A stretch of 64,000 bases of DNA, from NCBI RefSeq assembly GCF_014323605.1, contig NZ_SCMB01000001.1, forward strand, positions 434,001 to 498,000. The letters run 5' to 3'. The translations under genes were made by a program, and so were the position numbers. The notes below the pieces were generated by a model. The model was given only the letters and a program-made list of their open reading frames with translations, did not search any database and was not told the origin of the DNA. Position 1 is the stretch's first letter. The number at the start of each line of letters is the position of its first letter. This document shows positions 45,982-55,029 of this stretch, in pieces. Source of the DNA: Lactobacillus kimbladii. Its GTDB lineage: Bacteria; Bacillota; Bacilli; Lactobacillales; Lactobacillaceae.

Positions 45982-47168
45982 CAAATTTCACCCTTTTCTG
46001 CTAAAAACTTTTGGATTCGACTCATAGCAGTATGAAGATTTTTGTCACTGGCAGCATAAGAAAAGCGGATATAGCCCTCACCACCAGGGCCAAAAGCATT
46101 TCCGGGAGTGCCTCCAACTTTAGCTTTATGGGCCAAATCCAGTGCGAAAGCTTCATCGTCCTTACCATAACTTTCCGGTATTTTAGCAAAAACATAAAAT
46201 GCACCTTCACTGGCATGAGTTTTTAAGCCCATATTGTTTAATGCACCAACAATATAATCACGCCGCTTTTGGTAAATTGGTCGTGCTGCAGCCGGATCCT
46301 GATCACCGTTTTCCAAAGCTTCAGTAGCTGCTGCTTGCGCTGGATTTGATGGAGCTGTAACCAAGAATGCGTGCATTTTTGCAATTAAACTAATTAAAGC
46401 AGCCGGTCCAGTCACATAACCCAAACGATAACCAGTCATCGCATGCGACTTGGATAAACCATTAATTAGTAGGGTACGATCGGGTAAATAATGCGCAATC
46501 GATACGTGATTAAAGTTATAAGTCAGCTCACTGTATATTTCATCAGAAATCACATAAAGGTGATGCTCTTTAATGATTGGTGCCATTTGCTCTAAAACAG
46601 AACTGGGACATTCCCTGCCGGTTGGATTAGTAGGATAATTCAGTAAAATTGCTTTAGCATGAGGGTGCTCATTCAGTGTCTTTTCCAAATCTTCAGGAGT
46701 CAACACAAAATTGGTTCCTGACGTATTGATAGCAACCAGCCTAGCTTTAGTGTATTGAATCAATGGGAAATAAAGGGCATAAGAGGGGGTCGGTACAATA
46801 ATTTCATCCCCTGGCTGAAACAAAGCCAGCATTGTTGCGGCTATAGCTTCAGTTGCACCCACTGTGACTACAATTTCGCTGTCAGGATCATAAGTTAAGC
46901 CTTGCTTGCGCTGTAAAAAATTGCTAATGGCTTTGCGTAATCTGGGTGTTCCTTTTTGGGCTGAGTAATGTGAATCATTATCTAAAATGCTCTGAGCAGC
47001 TGCTTTTTTAACATGTTCAGGTGTATTTAAATCAGGTTCTCCCAAGGTTAATTTAATTAAATCAGGAATATCGTCAACCTTTTGAGCAAAAGCACGGATA
47101 CCAGAGGGAGGAATTTTTTCTAATGGTGTATGAATAATTGAAGTTAAATCAGTAGCTAATTGTGGCAT
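45981..47168 (-). CDS. patA: Aminotransferase, probable N-acetyl-diaminopimelate aminotransferase
   Basis: A 395-residue class I aminotransferase. The PLP lysine lies in INGLSKSHAMTGYRLGY near residue 237, with NYPTNPTG and ISDEIYSEL upstream. Many close relatives are annotated as aromatic aminotransferases. The position between dapB and asd supports the missing step of the acetyl branch, N-acetyl-L,L-2-amino-6-oxopimelate to N-acetyl-diaminopimelate. AAGGAG precedes ATG 47168. Confidence 0.88.
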   Translation of the reverse strand: MPQLATDLTSIIHTPLEKIPPSGIRAFAQKVDDIPDLIKLTLGEPDLNTPEHVKKAAAQSILDNDSHYSAQKGTPRLRKAISNFLQRKQGLTYDPDSEIVVTVGATEAIAATMLALFQPGDEIIVPTPSYALYFPLIQYTKARLVAINTSGTNFVLTPEDLEKTLNEHPHAKAILLNYPTNPTGRECPSSVLEQMAPIIKEHHLYVISDEIYSELTYNFNHVSIAHYLPDRTLLINGLSKSHAMTGYRLGYVTGPAALISLIAKMHAFLVTAPSNPAQAAATEALENGDQDPAAARPIYQKRRDYIVGALNNMGLKTHASEGAFYVFAKIPESYGKDDEAFALDLAHKAKVGGTPGNAFGPGGEGYIRFSYAASDKNLHTAMSRIQKFLAEKGEI

Positions 47169-47186
47169 TTTTGTTCTCCTTATAAA

Positions 47187-47945
47187 TTATAAAATTTGGT
47201 CTAAACCGACCACTAAATCTGGTAAGTCCATTACCCGACTCAAGGCCACTTTCACGCCCTGCATAAATGAAGAACGAGAAAACGAATCTTGTCTGATAGT
47301 TAAAGCTTCTCCGGGCCCACCAAAAAGCACCTGTTCGTGAGCTACGTATCCTGGTAAGCGAACGGAATGAACAGGAACGCCATCATAATCAGCACCGCGA
47401 GCTGCAGAATCGTTCGTAGTTTGATAGCAATTTTCTGGATTGCGGTTTTCTGCAATTAATTTTGCAGTTGCTATTGCCGTTGCACTAGGTGCATCCCTTT
47501 TATCAGCATGATGCATTTCAATGACCTCTGCATTAGGAAAATAACGGGCAGCTTCTTGCGCAAATTTCATTAGTAAGACAGCCGACAAACCAAAATTTGG
47601 AGCAATAATGCCACCAATTTTTTCTTTTTGTGCAATTGCTTGGAGCTTTTTGGTTTGATCTGGGGTTAAACCACTTGTTCCAACAATAGGGTGCATATGG
47701 TGCTTTAAAGCAAATTTAGTATTTTCATAAACGGCTTGTGGGGTGGTAAAATCAATCCAAATATCGGCATCAATATCGACAGCAGTCAAATTTTCAAAGC
47801 ATTTAACTGAAGCTCCAAATTCTGAACTTTTAGATGCCGTTGGAGCTAAAACAGCTACTAATTGACAATCCGTTAATTTATTAACTAATTGCACTGTTTG
47901 TTTTCCCATAGATCCTGTGGCCCCAGCTACCAAAATTTTTTTCAT
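47187..47945 (-). CDS. dapB: 4-hydroxy-tetrahydrodipicolinate reductase
   Basis: A 252-residue NAD(P)H-dependent reductase. It has the nucleotide-binding AGATGSMGKQTVQL at residues 7-20 and the substrate-binding EMHHADKRDAPSATA near residue 143, with the catalytic His and Lys. It follows dapA directly (one base between genes) and makes tetrahydrodipicolinate for DapD. Confidence 0.96.
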   Translation of the reverse strand: MKKILVAGATGSMGKQTVQLVNKLTDCQLVAVLAPTASKSSEFGASVKCFENLTAVDIDADIWIDFTTPQAVYENTKFALKHHMHPIVGTSGLTPDQTKKLQAIAQKEKIGGIIAPNFGLSAVLLMKFAQEAARYFPNAEVIEMHHADKRDAPSATAIATAKLIAENRNPENCYQTTNDSAARGADYDGVPVHSVRLPGYVAHEQVLFGGPGEALTIRQDSFSRSSFMQGVKVALSRVMDLPDLVVGLDQIL

Positions 47946-47946
47946 A

Positions 47947-48867
47947 TTATACTCCTAGTTCTAACGGCAGTTTATGTAATAAAGCCGATTCAGCTAAACC
48001 TAAATGAACAGCTAATTGCCCCTTTTCTGCTTCATTTAAGTCCATAATAGGCAGACGACAGCCACCAGCTGGCAGCCCTTGTGCATTTAAGACGGCTTTA
48101 ACTGGAGATGGTGAAGGATACATGAATAAGGCTTGCATCTTCGGCATTAGCCGTCTTTGCAATTTCCCCGCTGCAGCTACTTTACCCTGATCTAAATCAT
48201 CATACATTTCACGCATGGCCGAGCCATAAACATGAGAAGCTACCGAAATCACTCCTTTTGCCCCTAAAACTTTAGCTGTTAAAGACTGCAAGTCTTCGCC
48301 TGTATACACTAAAAAGTCATTTGCTGCGTGTTCAATAATATATTCTAAGTCTTCTAAATCAGTACATTGCTTAACGCCAGCAATTTTAGGATTATGTGAG
48401 AGGTCAACCAAGGTTTCTTTACTAATCTTAATTCCTGTTCGTCCTGGAATATTATAAATGATAATTGGTACGGGAGAATTTGCTGCCACTGTTTCAAAGT
48501 GAGCTGTAATTCCTCTTTGATTCGGCTTGTTATAATATGGCGCTACTACCAAAGCCATATCAATGCCGGGAATTTGTCCTACTTCCTGGGTAAACGCAAC
48601 AGTTTGTGCAGTATTATTACTGCCTGTGCCCGCAATTACAGGTACTCGTCCTGCAATTATTTGAGCAAACTTAGTATATAGTTCTATTTTTTCATCATGA
48701 GTCATGGTTGCCGTTTCCCCAGTCGTACCGCCAATGACAAAACCATTGCTGCCTGTATTAATTAAATGTTCTGTTAATTCTTTCAGACCAGGATAGTCAA
48801 CTTTTCCTTCTTTATTAAAGGGCGTAATTATCGCAGTCATTAAATCTGCCTTGTCAAAATTAGTCAT
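47947..48867 (-). CDS. dapA: 4-hydroxy-tetrahydrodipicolinate synthase
   Basis: A 306-residue TIM-barrel aldolase condensing pyruvate and aspartate semialdehyde. [15 protein letters not shown] near residue 48, the [11 protein letters not shown] segment with the catalytic Tyr near residue 140, and the Schiff-base lysine in [10 protein letters not shown] near residue 168 are visible. AAGGAGAG precedes ATG 48867. It is the branch-point enzyme for lysine and cell-wall diaminopimelate. Confidence 0.96.
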   Translation of the reverse strand: MTNFDKADLMTAIITPFNKEGKVDYPGLKELTEHLINTGSNGFVIGGTTGETATMTHDEKIELYTKFAQIIAGRVPVIAGTGSNNTAQTVAFTQEVGQIPGIDMALVVAPYYNKPNQRGITAHFETVAANSPVPIIIYNIPGRTGIKISKETLVDLSHNPKIAGVKQCTDLEDLEYIIEHAANDFLVYTGEDLQSLTAKVLGAKGVISVASHVYGSAMREMYDDLDQGKVAAAGKLQRRLMPKMQALFMYPSPSPVKAVLNAQGLPAGGCRLPIMDLNEAEKGQLAVHLGLAESALLHKLPLELGV

Positions 48868-48885
48868 GCTTTCTCTCCTTTTGAG

Positions 48886-50025
48886 TTACATATGACTCAA
48901 TAAAAAACCTACCATTGCTTTAATTCCTATTACTATTGCATCTTCGTGTGGGTTAAATGTTGCAGAATGGAGTTGAGAATTATCGTTCACGCCCAGCCAG
49001 AACATGGTACCGGGAATTTGTGCCAGCAAGTAGCCAAAGTCTTCTCCTGTCATAGCCGGCTGCATCTCTTGGTAATCAATTTGAGGATTTTCCTTCATAT
49101 AATTAATAAACTCGCTTGTGATTTGCGGATCATTTTCAACTGGCCAATAACCACCCTGATTAAGCTGCAAATCAACCTTAGCATTAAAACTCTGCGCTAT
49201 TCCCTGAGTCACATCCCGCAAGCGTTGATCGATTCTTTCAATCATTTTTTGGGTTAGTCCGCGAATAGTTCCTTCAAGATGAGCATGGCCGGCAATCGCA
49301 TTTCTAACTGTTCCAGCCCTAATCTTTCCTATTGTAATAACTCCGCTTGCAATGGGATCAATACTGCGTGAGACAATTGTCTGAATTTGTTCTATTAAAG
49401 CAGCTGCAGCTACTACCATATCATTAGCTTGTTGCGGATATGCGGCATGCCCATCCTTACCATATAAATCAATATTGATTTCAGTTGTTCCCGCAAATAA
49501 TGTTCCTAAACGGCAGCCAATTGTGCCAGTAGGCAAATCAGGAGTAACGTGCAAGGCAAAGAATTCGTCGGGGCGCCATTTACCAGAGAAAATTCCAGCT
49601 TCATAGGCTTTTTTGCCGCCACTTTCACTTTCTTCAGCCGGCTGGAAAAAGAAAAGTAAATTATCCAGGGGTTGGTGATCACAAAAATAAGCCAAAATTC
49701 CTAGAGCCACCGTCATGTGGATATCGTGACCACAGGCATGCATTTGACCTTGAGTTCGAGAAGCAAATGGCAAAGCCGTTTTTTCTTCGATCGGTAAGCC
49801 ATCAATATCTGCACGATAACCAATTGTTTTCTGGGGTTCACTTCCCTGAACCCTGACCAATATTGCTGTGGGCAGCTCCGAACATGTGCGAACCTCAATA
49901 TGTTTTTGAGTAAAATTGTCAATGACCTGTAATAAATATTTTTGTGTTTGGCGTTCATGCAGAGCTAATTCAGGGATTTGGTGTAAATCGCGACGAATTT
50001 TAACAAGTTGCTCAGAAGTTAACAT
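48886..50025 (-). CDS. dapL: N-acetyl-diaminopimelate deacetylase
   Basis: A 379-residue M20-family metal-dependent amidohydrolase. Zn ligands are visible in MHACGHDIHMTVALG near residue 92-106, FFQPAEESESGGKK near residue 127 (catalytic and ligand Glu), FALHV, and TGEDFGYLL. The place between dapD and dapA defines it as the acetyl-branch deacetylase releasing L,L-diaminopimelate rather than a general amidase. The symbol dapL is used differently for an aminotransferase in other bacteria. Confidence 0.9.
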   Translation of the reverse strand: MLTSEQLVKIRRDLHQIPELALHERQTQKYLLQVIDNFTQKHIEVRTCSELPTAILVRVQGSEPQKTIGYRADIDGLPIEEKTALPFASRTQGQMHACGHDIHMTVALGILAYFCDHQPLDNLLFFFQPAEESESGGKKAYEAGIFSGKWRPDEFFALHVTPDLPTGTIGCRLGTLFAGTTEINIDLYGKDGHAAYPQQANDMVVAAAALIEQIQTIVSRSIDPIASGVITIGKIRAGTVRNAIAGHAHLEGTIRGLTQKMIERIDQRLRDVTQGIAQSFNAKVDLQLNQGGYWPVENDPQITSEFINYMKENPQIDYQEMQPAMTGEDFGYLLAQIPGTMFWLGVNDNSQLHSATFNPHEDAIVIGIKAMVGFLLSHM

Positions 50026-50033
50026 TAATTAAT

Positions 50034-50744
50034 TCACAGCTTTCTTAATCCCTGTTCAATTCCTGTCTTAGAGGCAGTTTTTTGATCACGCATTTTAACA
50101 ACTTTTGCCGGCACTCCGGCGACGACACTATTTGCTGGGACATCTTTAGTTACTACAGCACCAGCTGCTACCACTGCATGGTCGCCAACTTGGACTCCTT
50201 CTAAAACCACGGCGTTAGCACCAATCAAAACGTTTTTGCCAATTTTCACAGGTTGTGCTGAAGCCGGTTCGACAACTCCGGCAATTACCGCACCTGCTCC
50301 AACATGGCTATTCTCACCAACAATTGCTCGGCCACCCAAAACAGCATTCATATCAATCATGGCATTTTCGCCAATTTCCGCACCAATATTAATGACAGCC
50401 CCCATCATGATTACAGCATTTTTGCCTATCTCAACGTTTTCACGAATAAGGGCACCCGGTTCAATTCTGGCAGAGATGTTCTTCAGGTCCAATAAAGAGA
50501 TAGCAGAATTCCGACTGACATTTTCCACTTGATAATATGTTATCTTCTCGGCGTTTTTTTCTAAAAAAGGACTTAAAATTTGCCAATCTCCAAAAACGAC
50601 TCCAGTATGAGTTTCACTAAAAACTTTGCAGTCTTCAGGCCAGTCCAATTTAGCCATTTCACCTTTGACATAAACTTTAACTGGTGTTTTTTTGGTTGAA
50701 TTAGCAATAAAGTCAATGATTTCGGTTGCCGTCATTTTTTTCAT
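50034..50744 (-). CDS. dapH: Tetrahydrodipicolinate N-acetyltransferase
   Basis: A 236-residue left-handed beta-helix acyltransferase. Hexapeptide repeats run from about residue 90 to 205 ([40 protein letters not shown]). The N-terminal domain (about residues 1-80) and the family end match the acetyl form (DapH/DapD of Firmicutes), not the succinyl form. The start ATG 50744 follows AAGGA by about 12 bases. It is the second gene of the operon, eight bases before the deacetylase start. Confidence 0.92.
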   Translation of the reverse strand: MKKMTATEIIDFIANSTKKTPVKVYVKGEMAKLDWPEDCKVFSETHTGVVFGDWQILSPFLEKNAEKITYYQVENVSRNSAISLLDLKNISARIEPGALIRENVEIGKNAVIMMGAVINIGAEIGENAMIDMNAVLGGRAIVGENSHVGAGAVIAGVVEPASAQPVKIGKNVLIGANAVVLEGVQVGDHAVVAAGAVVTKDVPANSVVAGVPAKVVKMRDQKTASKTGIEQGLRKL

Positions 50745-50753
50745 ATTTATAAT

Positions 50754-52067
50754 TTATCCTTCCATTTGATAAAAGTGATCATGACTAACTATATCCGCAT
50801 AAGTTTCACGTGTAACTACTACTTGTGCCTGACCATTTTCAGCAAACACAACGGCTGGCCTAGGAACACGGTTATAATTCGAAGCCATACTATAACCATA
50901 AGCTCCAGTAGCCAAAACTGCAATTACGTCACCCGGTTTACTTTGAGGCAGTGCCAATTTGTTAATAAGAATATCGCCTGATTCACAATAGCGTCCTGCC
51001 AGCCTGACAGTTTCTACTGGCTTGGCATGTGGCTTTTCTGCTAATACTGCCTCATATTGTGCTTGATAAAGGGCCGGTCTGATATTATCACCCATACCAC
51101 CATCCACGGCAACGTAAGGCAATAGTCCCGGCACTTCTTTGCGTGCACCGATTGTATATAAGCTACAGCCAGCCTCTCCTACAATTGAACGACCCGGCTC
51201 AATCCAGATGGCCGGCATTTTTAAGTGATTTTCTTGTGTGCATTTTTTGACTGTCAGCACTATTTGACTGATGAAAGTATGCGCAGTCAAAACTTTGTCC
51301 TGTTTGGTATATCTAATGCCAAAGCCGCCACCTAAATTTAAAATGCGCGGCTGGTAATCATATTTTTGCTGCCAGTTATTGACCAACTGCATAAGTTTTT
51401 CAACTTCTAGCTTAAAACCAGCTGTTGCCAAAATTTGTGAACCGATATGAGCATGGAGGCCAATCAAGTCCATCTGTTTATTAGCTTTTACCTCTAAAAA
51501 TGCCTGCTCGGCTTGTCCTGATCTAATATCAAAACCAAACTTGCTATCTTCTTGACCAGTTTGGTCGTATTCGTGAGTATGAGCTGAGACCCCTGGAGTT
51601 AGCCGCAGCATTACTTGCACTTGAGCACATGTTTTTTGCAAAATCTGCGTTAGCAACTTAATTTCATAAAAATTATCCAGAACAATCACACCGACATGGT
51701 TTTGCACGGCCAATAATAACTCATCAGCTGTCTTATTATTGCCATGAAAACTGATTTTCTCTGCTGGAAATCCTGCTTCTAGAGCCGTGTACAATTCTCC
51801 GCCAGAAACAACATCAACATGTCCGCCAAGTTCATTAATTACCTGATAAATCGCAATTGTAGCAAAAGCCTTACTGGCATAACTTATTGCATAATTCACA
51901 TTTTCCTCTGCAAATGCATTTTGGAAAGCCTGAAATTGCTGTTTGATTTTTTGTACGTCATAAACAACTAATGGGGTACCAAACTCCTTTGCCAGTTTCA
52001 ATGCATCTACCCCACCAATTGCTAAGTGACCTTGAGCGTTAGTCTGGTAATAATCATTAGCAGCCAT
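50754..52067 (-). CDS. lysA: Diaminopimelate decarboxylase
   Basis: A 437-residue fold-type III PLP enzyme making lysine from meso-diaminopimelate. The PLP lysine lies in AISYASKAFAT near residue 67, with HIGSQI near residue 218, LGGGFGIRY and EPGRSIVGEAG, and the C-terminal ESGDIL for the active-site Cys segment. AAGGAGAG precedes ATG 52067. It is the first gene after the lysine riboswitch. Confidence 0.96.
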   Translation of the reverse strand: MAANDYYQTNAQGHLAIGGVDALKLAKEFGTPLVVYDVQKIKQQFQAFQNAFAEENVNYAISYASKAFATIAIYQVINELGGHVDVVSGGELYTALEAGFPAEKISFHGNNKTADELLLAVQNHVGVIVLDNFYEIKLLTQILQKTCAQVQVMLRLTPGVSAHTHEYDQTGQEDSKFGFDIRSGQAEQAFLEVKANKQMDLIGLHAHIGSQILATAGFKLEVEKLMQLVNNWQQKYDYQPRILNLGGGFGIRYTKQDKVLTAHTFISQIVLTVKKCTQENHLKMPAIWIEPGRSIVGEAGCSLYTIGARKEVPGLLPYVAVDGGMGDNIRPALYQAQYEAVLAEKPHAKPVETVRLAGRYCESGDILINKLALPQSKPGDVIAVLATGAYGYSMASNYNRVPRPAVVFAENGQAQVVVTRETYADIVSHDHFYQMEG

Positions 52068-52091
52068 TTAAGTCTCTCCTTTTTTTTAAAT

Positions 52092-52128
52092 AAAAAAGGC
52101 TCTTTTGTTGTGCTTAACAAAAGAGTCC
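52092..52128 (-). terminator. Lysine-riboswitch terminator
   Basis: On the minus strand GGACTCTTTTGTT / AACAAAAGAGCC followed by six T lies between the lysine aptamer and lysA, about 25 bases before its start codon. It is the off-state switch. Confidence 0.9.
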
Positions 52129-52156
52129 TTCAAGTTATTATCTGGTATCAATTTTG

Positions 52157-52328
52157 TCGATAGCGCTCCGCGAATATAAAATTGCGACAGTCCGTAACCT
52201 GTTAGATTACGTCCCAGCTAATTAATTACCGCAATAACTAACGCTTCGGCAACCGCCCCTTTGACTGGCTTCTTAGTTTTTGCAGAAACTCCACCAGCTA
52301 CTTTTGTTGGTTGCAACCTCTTCGATTT
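52157..52328 (-). promoter_or_regulatory. Lysine riboswitch (L-box)
   Basis: On the minus strand the conserved L-box pieces occur in order: AGAGGTTGC at the 5' side, CAAAGGGGCGGTTGCCGAAG in the core, ACGGACTGTCGC, and GGAGCGCTATCG closing P1. These match the Bacillus lysC leader element closely. With the terminator that follows, lysine binding should stop transcription of the seven-gene lysA-to-asd operon. Confidence 0.92.
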
Positions 52329-52334
52329 ATTAAA

Positions 52335-52363
52335 ATATTATTATTAATTAATATGATTGTCAA
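52335..52363 (-). promoter_or_regulatory. Promoter of the lysine operon
   Basis: TTGACA (52363-52358), a 17-base spacer and TAATAT (52340-52335) on the minus strand place the transcript start at the edge of the aptamer. Confidence 0.75.
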
Positions 52364-52537
52364 CCATTTTTGCTGGTAAATATTTTTTGATTTTCAAATC
52401 CCTAAAATTATTTTTTGCAATTAATTGTTTCAAAGCTGCAGCAAAGACTGTTAAAACCGGCATTTATCGACAGCTTTTTTACCAAAGTTTTCTTAAGAGA
52501 AATAATAGCGTTATTAATTAGCAACTTTCTTTTTCGG

Positions 52538-52565
52538 TTGAAGATTAAAATTTTAATGTTAAAAT
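52538..52565 (+). promoter_or_regulatory. Candidate promoter of lysC-dapF
   Basis: TTGAAG (52538-52543), a 16-base spacer and TAAAAT (52560-52565) lie about 45 bases before the aspartokinase start. No riboswitch is seen on this strand. The bases from 52364 to 52537 are AT-rich without a gene. Confidence 0.45.
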
Positions 52566-52611
52566 CCAATACTAATTACTTAAATTAAATTTAATTGTGA
52601 AAGGTATTAAC

Positions 52612-53964
52612 ATGAAAGTTGTAAAATTTGGTGGTAGTTCTCTAGCTGACGGAGAACAATTTCAAAAAGTTTTAAAAATTATTAATGCTGATCCGGCTCG
52701 TAAAATCGTAGTTACGTCAGCGCCAGGAAAAAGATATAAAAATGACACTAAAGTAACAGATTTATTAATAAAATATGCCCAGGAAACAATTAATAAACAA
52801 AATTATAGTGCAACTGTTACAAAAATTTGGTCAAGGTATCATGACATTGCCGCTTATTTTAAAATACCCGAACAATTATTAAAGCCTTTATTGCAAGAAT
52901 TACATAATCTACCTCAAGTTTCTTATCCAAGTAAAGATTTTTTAATGGCAGGCTTTAAAGCGCATGGAGAAAAACTAAATGCTCAGCTTTTGACTTTAAT
53001 TTTACAAAGTCGTCATATACCAGCTCGTTTCTTAGACCCTAAAGAATCTGGTTTTATTGTGACTGACAACCCTAATGACACCCAGGTTTTGTCGGAAACT
53101 TACAGCAATTTGCAGAAGTGGGCTCAAACTTCAGACTTATTAATTGTTCCTGGCTTTTATGGTGTTACTCAAGACGGTTTAATTGCTACTTTTTCTCGTG
53201 GTGGTTCTGATATTACCGGATCAATTTGGGCACGGGGACTTGACGCTGACCTTTATGAAAATTTCACTGATGTCGATGCTATTTACGCTGCTGATCCTAG
53301 AATAGTTACGCATCCCCACGCTGTTAATGTTATGACATACCGTGAGTTGCGAGAACTGTCATATGCGGGCTTTTCAGTTTTTCACGATGAAGCTATTATT
53401 CCTGCAATTGAAGGACAAATACCAATTAATGTCAAAAATACCAATCACCCAGATTTACCTGGAACAATGATCGTACCTGAAAATAACTTCCAGCCTCAAA
53501 GTACAATTACAGGAGTAGCTAGTTCTGGTCATTTTGCAGCATTATATTTACATAAATACTTGCTAAATAAACAGGTTGGTTTTACTCTTAAATTACTACA
53601 AATTTTTTATAAATTTAATATATCTTATGAGCACATGCCTTCAGGAATTGATGATTTAACTGTGATTTTTGACAAACGCCAATTTAATGAGCAAATTCGC
53701 CAGCAAATGTGTTTTGAAATTCAACAGGCACTTAATCCTGATCAATTAGAGTGGATCGATGACTATGCCATTATCATGGTTGTAGGAGAAGGAATGAAAA
53801 ACAAAATTGGCGTAATGAAGAATATCACGCTGCCTCTGGCACAAAAGCATATTGCAATTCATATGATTAACCAAGGTGCTTCACGAATCTCAATTATGCT
53901 GGGTACCAAAAAAGCGGACGCAGCAGCTGCCGTTAAAGAAATCTATCATAAGTTTTTTAATTAA
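52612..53964 (+). CDS. lysC: Aspartokinase
   Basis: A 450-residue monofunctional aspartate kinase, the entry step to lysine, threonine and methionine. The N-terminal VVKFGGSSLADG phosphate loop, FSRGGSDITGSIWA near residue 204 and NFTDVDAIYAADPR near residue 220 are typical, followed by C-terminal ACT domains (about residues 310-450) that usually bind the inhibiting amino acid. ATG 52612 (MKVVKFGG) has AAAGG upstream; the longer frame adds five unsupported residues. It diverges from the lysine operon and precedes dapF by 17 bases. Confidence 0.95.
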   Translation: MKVVKFGGSSLADGEQFQKVLKIINADPARKIVVTSAPGKRYKNDTKVTDLLIKYAQETINKQNYSATVTKIWSRYHDIAAYFKIPEQLLKPLLQELHNLPQVSYPSKDFLMAGFKAHGEKLNAQLLTLILQSRHIPARFLDPKESGFIVTDNPNDTQVLSETYSNLQKWAQTSDLLIVPGFYGVTQDGLIATFSRGGSDITGSIWARGLDADLYENFTDVDAIYAADPRIVTHPHAVNVMTYRELRELSYAGFSVFHDEAIIPAIEGQIPINVKNTNHPDLPGTMIVPENNFQPQSTITGVASSGHFAALYLHKYLLNKQVGFTLKLLQIFYKFNISYEHMPSGIDDLTVIFDKRQFNEQIRQQMCFEIQQALNPDQLEWIDDYAIIMVVGEGMKNKIGVMKNITLPLAQKHIAIHMINQGASRISIMLGTKKADAAAAVKEIYHKFFN

Positions 53965-53981
53965 TTTAAGGAGCAATTTTT

Positions 53982-54968
53982 ATGGTACAACTACAAAAAG
54001 TTCACGGTTCACAGAATAAATTTTTTCTACTAGATCAAACTCAATTGCAAACCCCTTTAACTAAAAATGAATTAGTAAATTTGGCTCGGCAAATAACTAA
54101 CTCTGCCACTGGATTATTAAACGGAGCTGATGGTCTGTTAGTAGTCAGCAATTCGCATCATCTACAAGCTTTAGGCAAAATGCAGGTCATTAATGCTGAC
54201 GGTTCTTTTGCTTCCATGTGTGGCAATGGTTTACGTACTGTAGGCCGTTATCTAGCAGAAAAATTTCACAAAAAATCTTTCAAGGTTGAAACAATGCAAA
54301 GTGATTTACGTGTTAGTTGTCAGCCGGACTGGGCGCAAAACGTTAAAGCAGTCAGTGTAGAAATTAGTCCGGTTAGTTTTGCAGCTGGAGATCTTCCTTT
54401 TACTAACTTAGGTTGCTCTGAACTACTAAACCAAGCAGTACCTGAATTTGCACCCAAGTTAACCTTTTCAGCAGTTGCTGTTCCCAACCCTCATTTGATT
54501 AGTTTAGTTTCAGATGAAGTTTTAAAAAGTGACTTGTTAGCAAATTTAGGAACAAAATTAAATCAGAAAAATCCTTATTTTCCAGACGGAGTAAACGTCA
54601 GTTTTGCTCAGGTTCTGAGTTCTGACCACCTTTTCGTCCGCACTTTTGAGCGCGGTGTAGGTTTTACCAACGCTTGTGGTACTGGCATGTCTGCAGCAAG
54701 CTTAATTTACGCTTTGACTAACAAGTCACAGGATCTGTTTGATAAATTGCTGACTGTTTCAAATCCCGGAGGATTTGTCCAAACAAAGGTACATCGCACC
54801 GCCAATAGCTATTGGATCGAATTAATTGGAAATGCGACAGTTACACATTACATTGACGTTGCAGAAAGTACCTTGCACCAGAAGCAGCCTGATTTTAATA
54901 ATTTTAAGATTACCACTACTTCAGAGAATGAAGCATATCAGAATTTTATTGGTGAGAATAATAACTAA
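53982..54968 (+). CDS. dapF: Diaminopimelate epimerase
   Basis: A 328-residue two-domain epimerase converting L,L- to meso-diaminopimelate without cofactor. The two catalytic Cys are visible in SMCGNGLRTVGRY near residue 80 and TNACGTGMSAA near residue 231. It is about 50 residues longer than E. coli DapF, mostly at the C-terminus, which is common in lactobacilli. AAGGAG precedes ATG 53982. With lysC it completes the pathway encoded by the divergent operon. Confidence 0.94.
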   Translation: MVQLQKVHGSQNKFFLLDQTQLQTPLTKNELVNLARQITNSATGLLNGADGLLVVSNSHHLQALGKMQVINADGSFASMCGNGLRTVGRYLAEKFHKKSFKVETMQSDLRVSCQPDWAQNVKAVSVEISPVSFAAGDLPFTNLGCSELLNQAVPEFAPKLTFSAVAVPNPHLISLVSDEVLKSDLLANLGTKLNQKNPYFPDGVNVSFAQVLSSDHLFVRTFERGVGFTNACGTGMSAASLIYALTNKSQDLFDKLLTVSNPGGFVQTKVHRTANSYWIELIGNATVTHYIDVAESTLHQKQPDFNNFKITTTSENEAYQNFIGENNN

Positions 54969-54975
54969 AGCAGCT

Positions 54976-55026
54976 GATATTTTAAAAAAGATAACCAAAT
55001 TTTGAACTCAATTAAAATATCCTTTT
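54976..55026 (+). terminator. Probable terminator between dapF and the GH172 gene
   Basis: GATATTTTA / TAAAATATC arms with a long 28-base loop, followed by CTTTTT. It lies just after the dapF stop and converging with the GH172 gene. Confidence 0.5.
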
Positions 55027-55029
55027 TAT

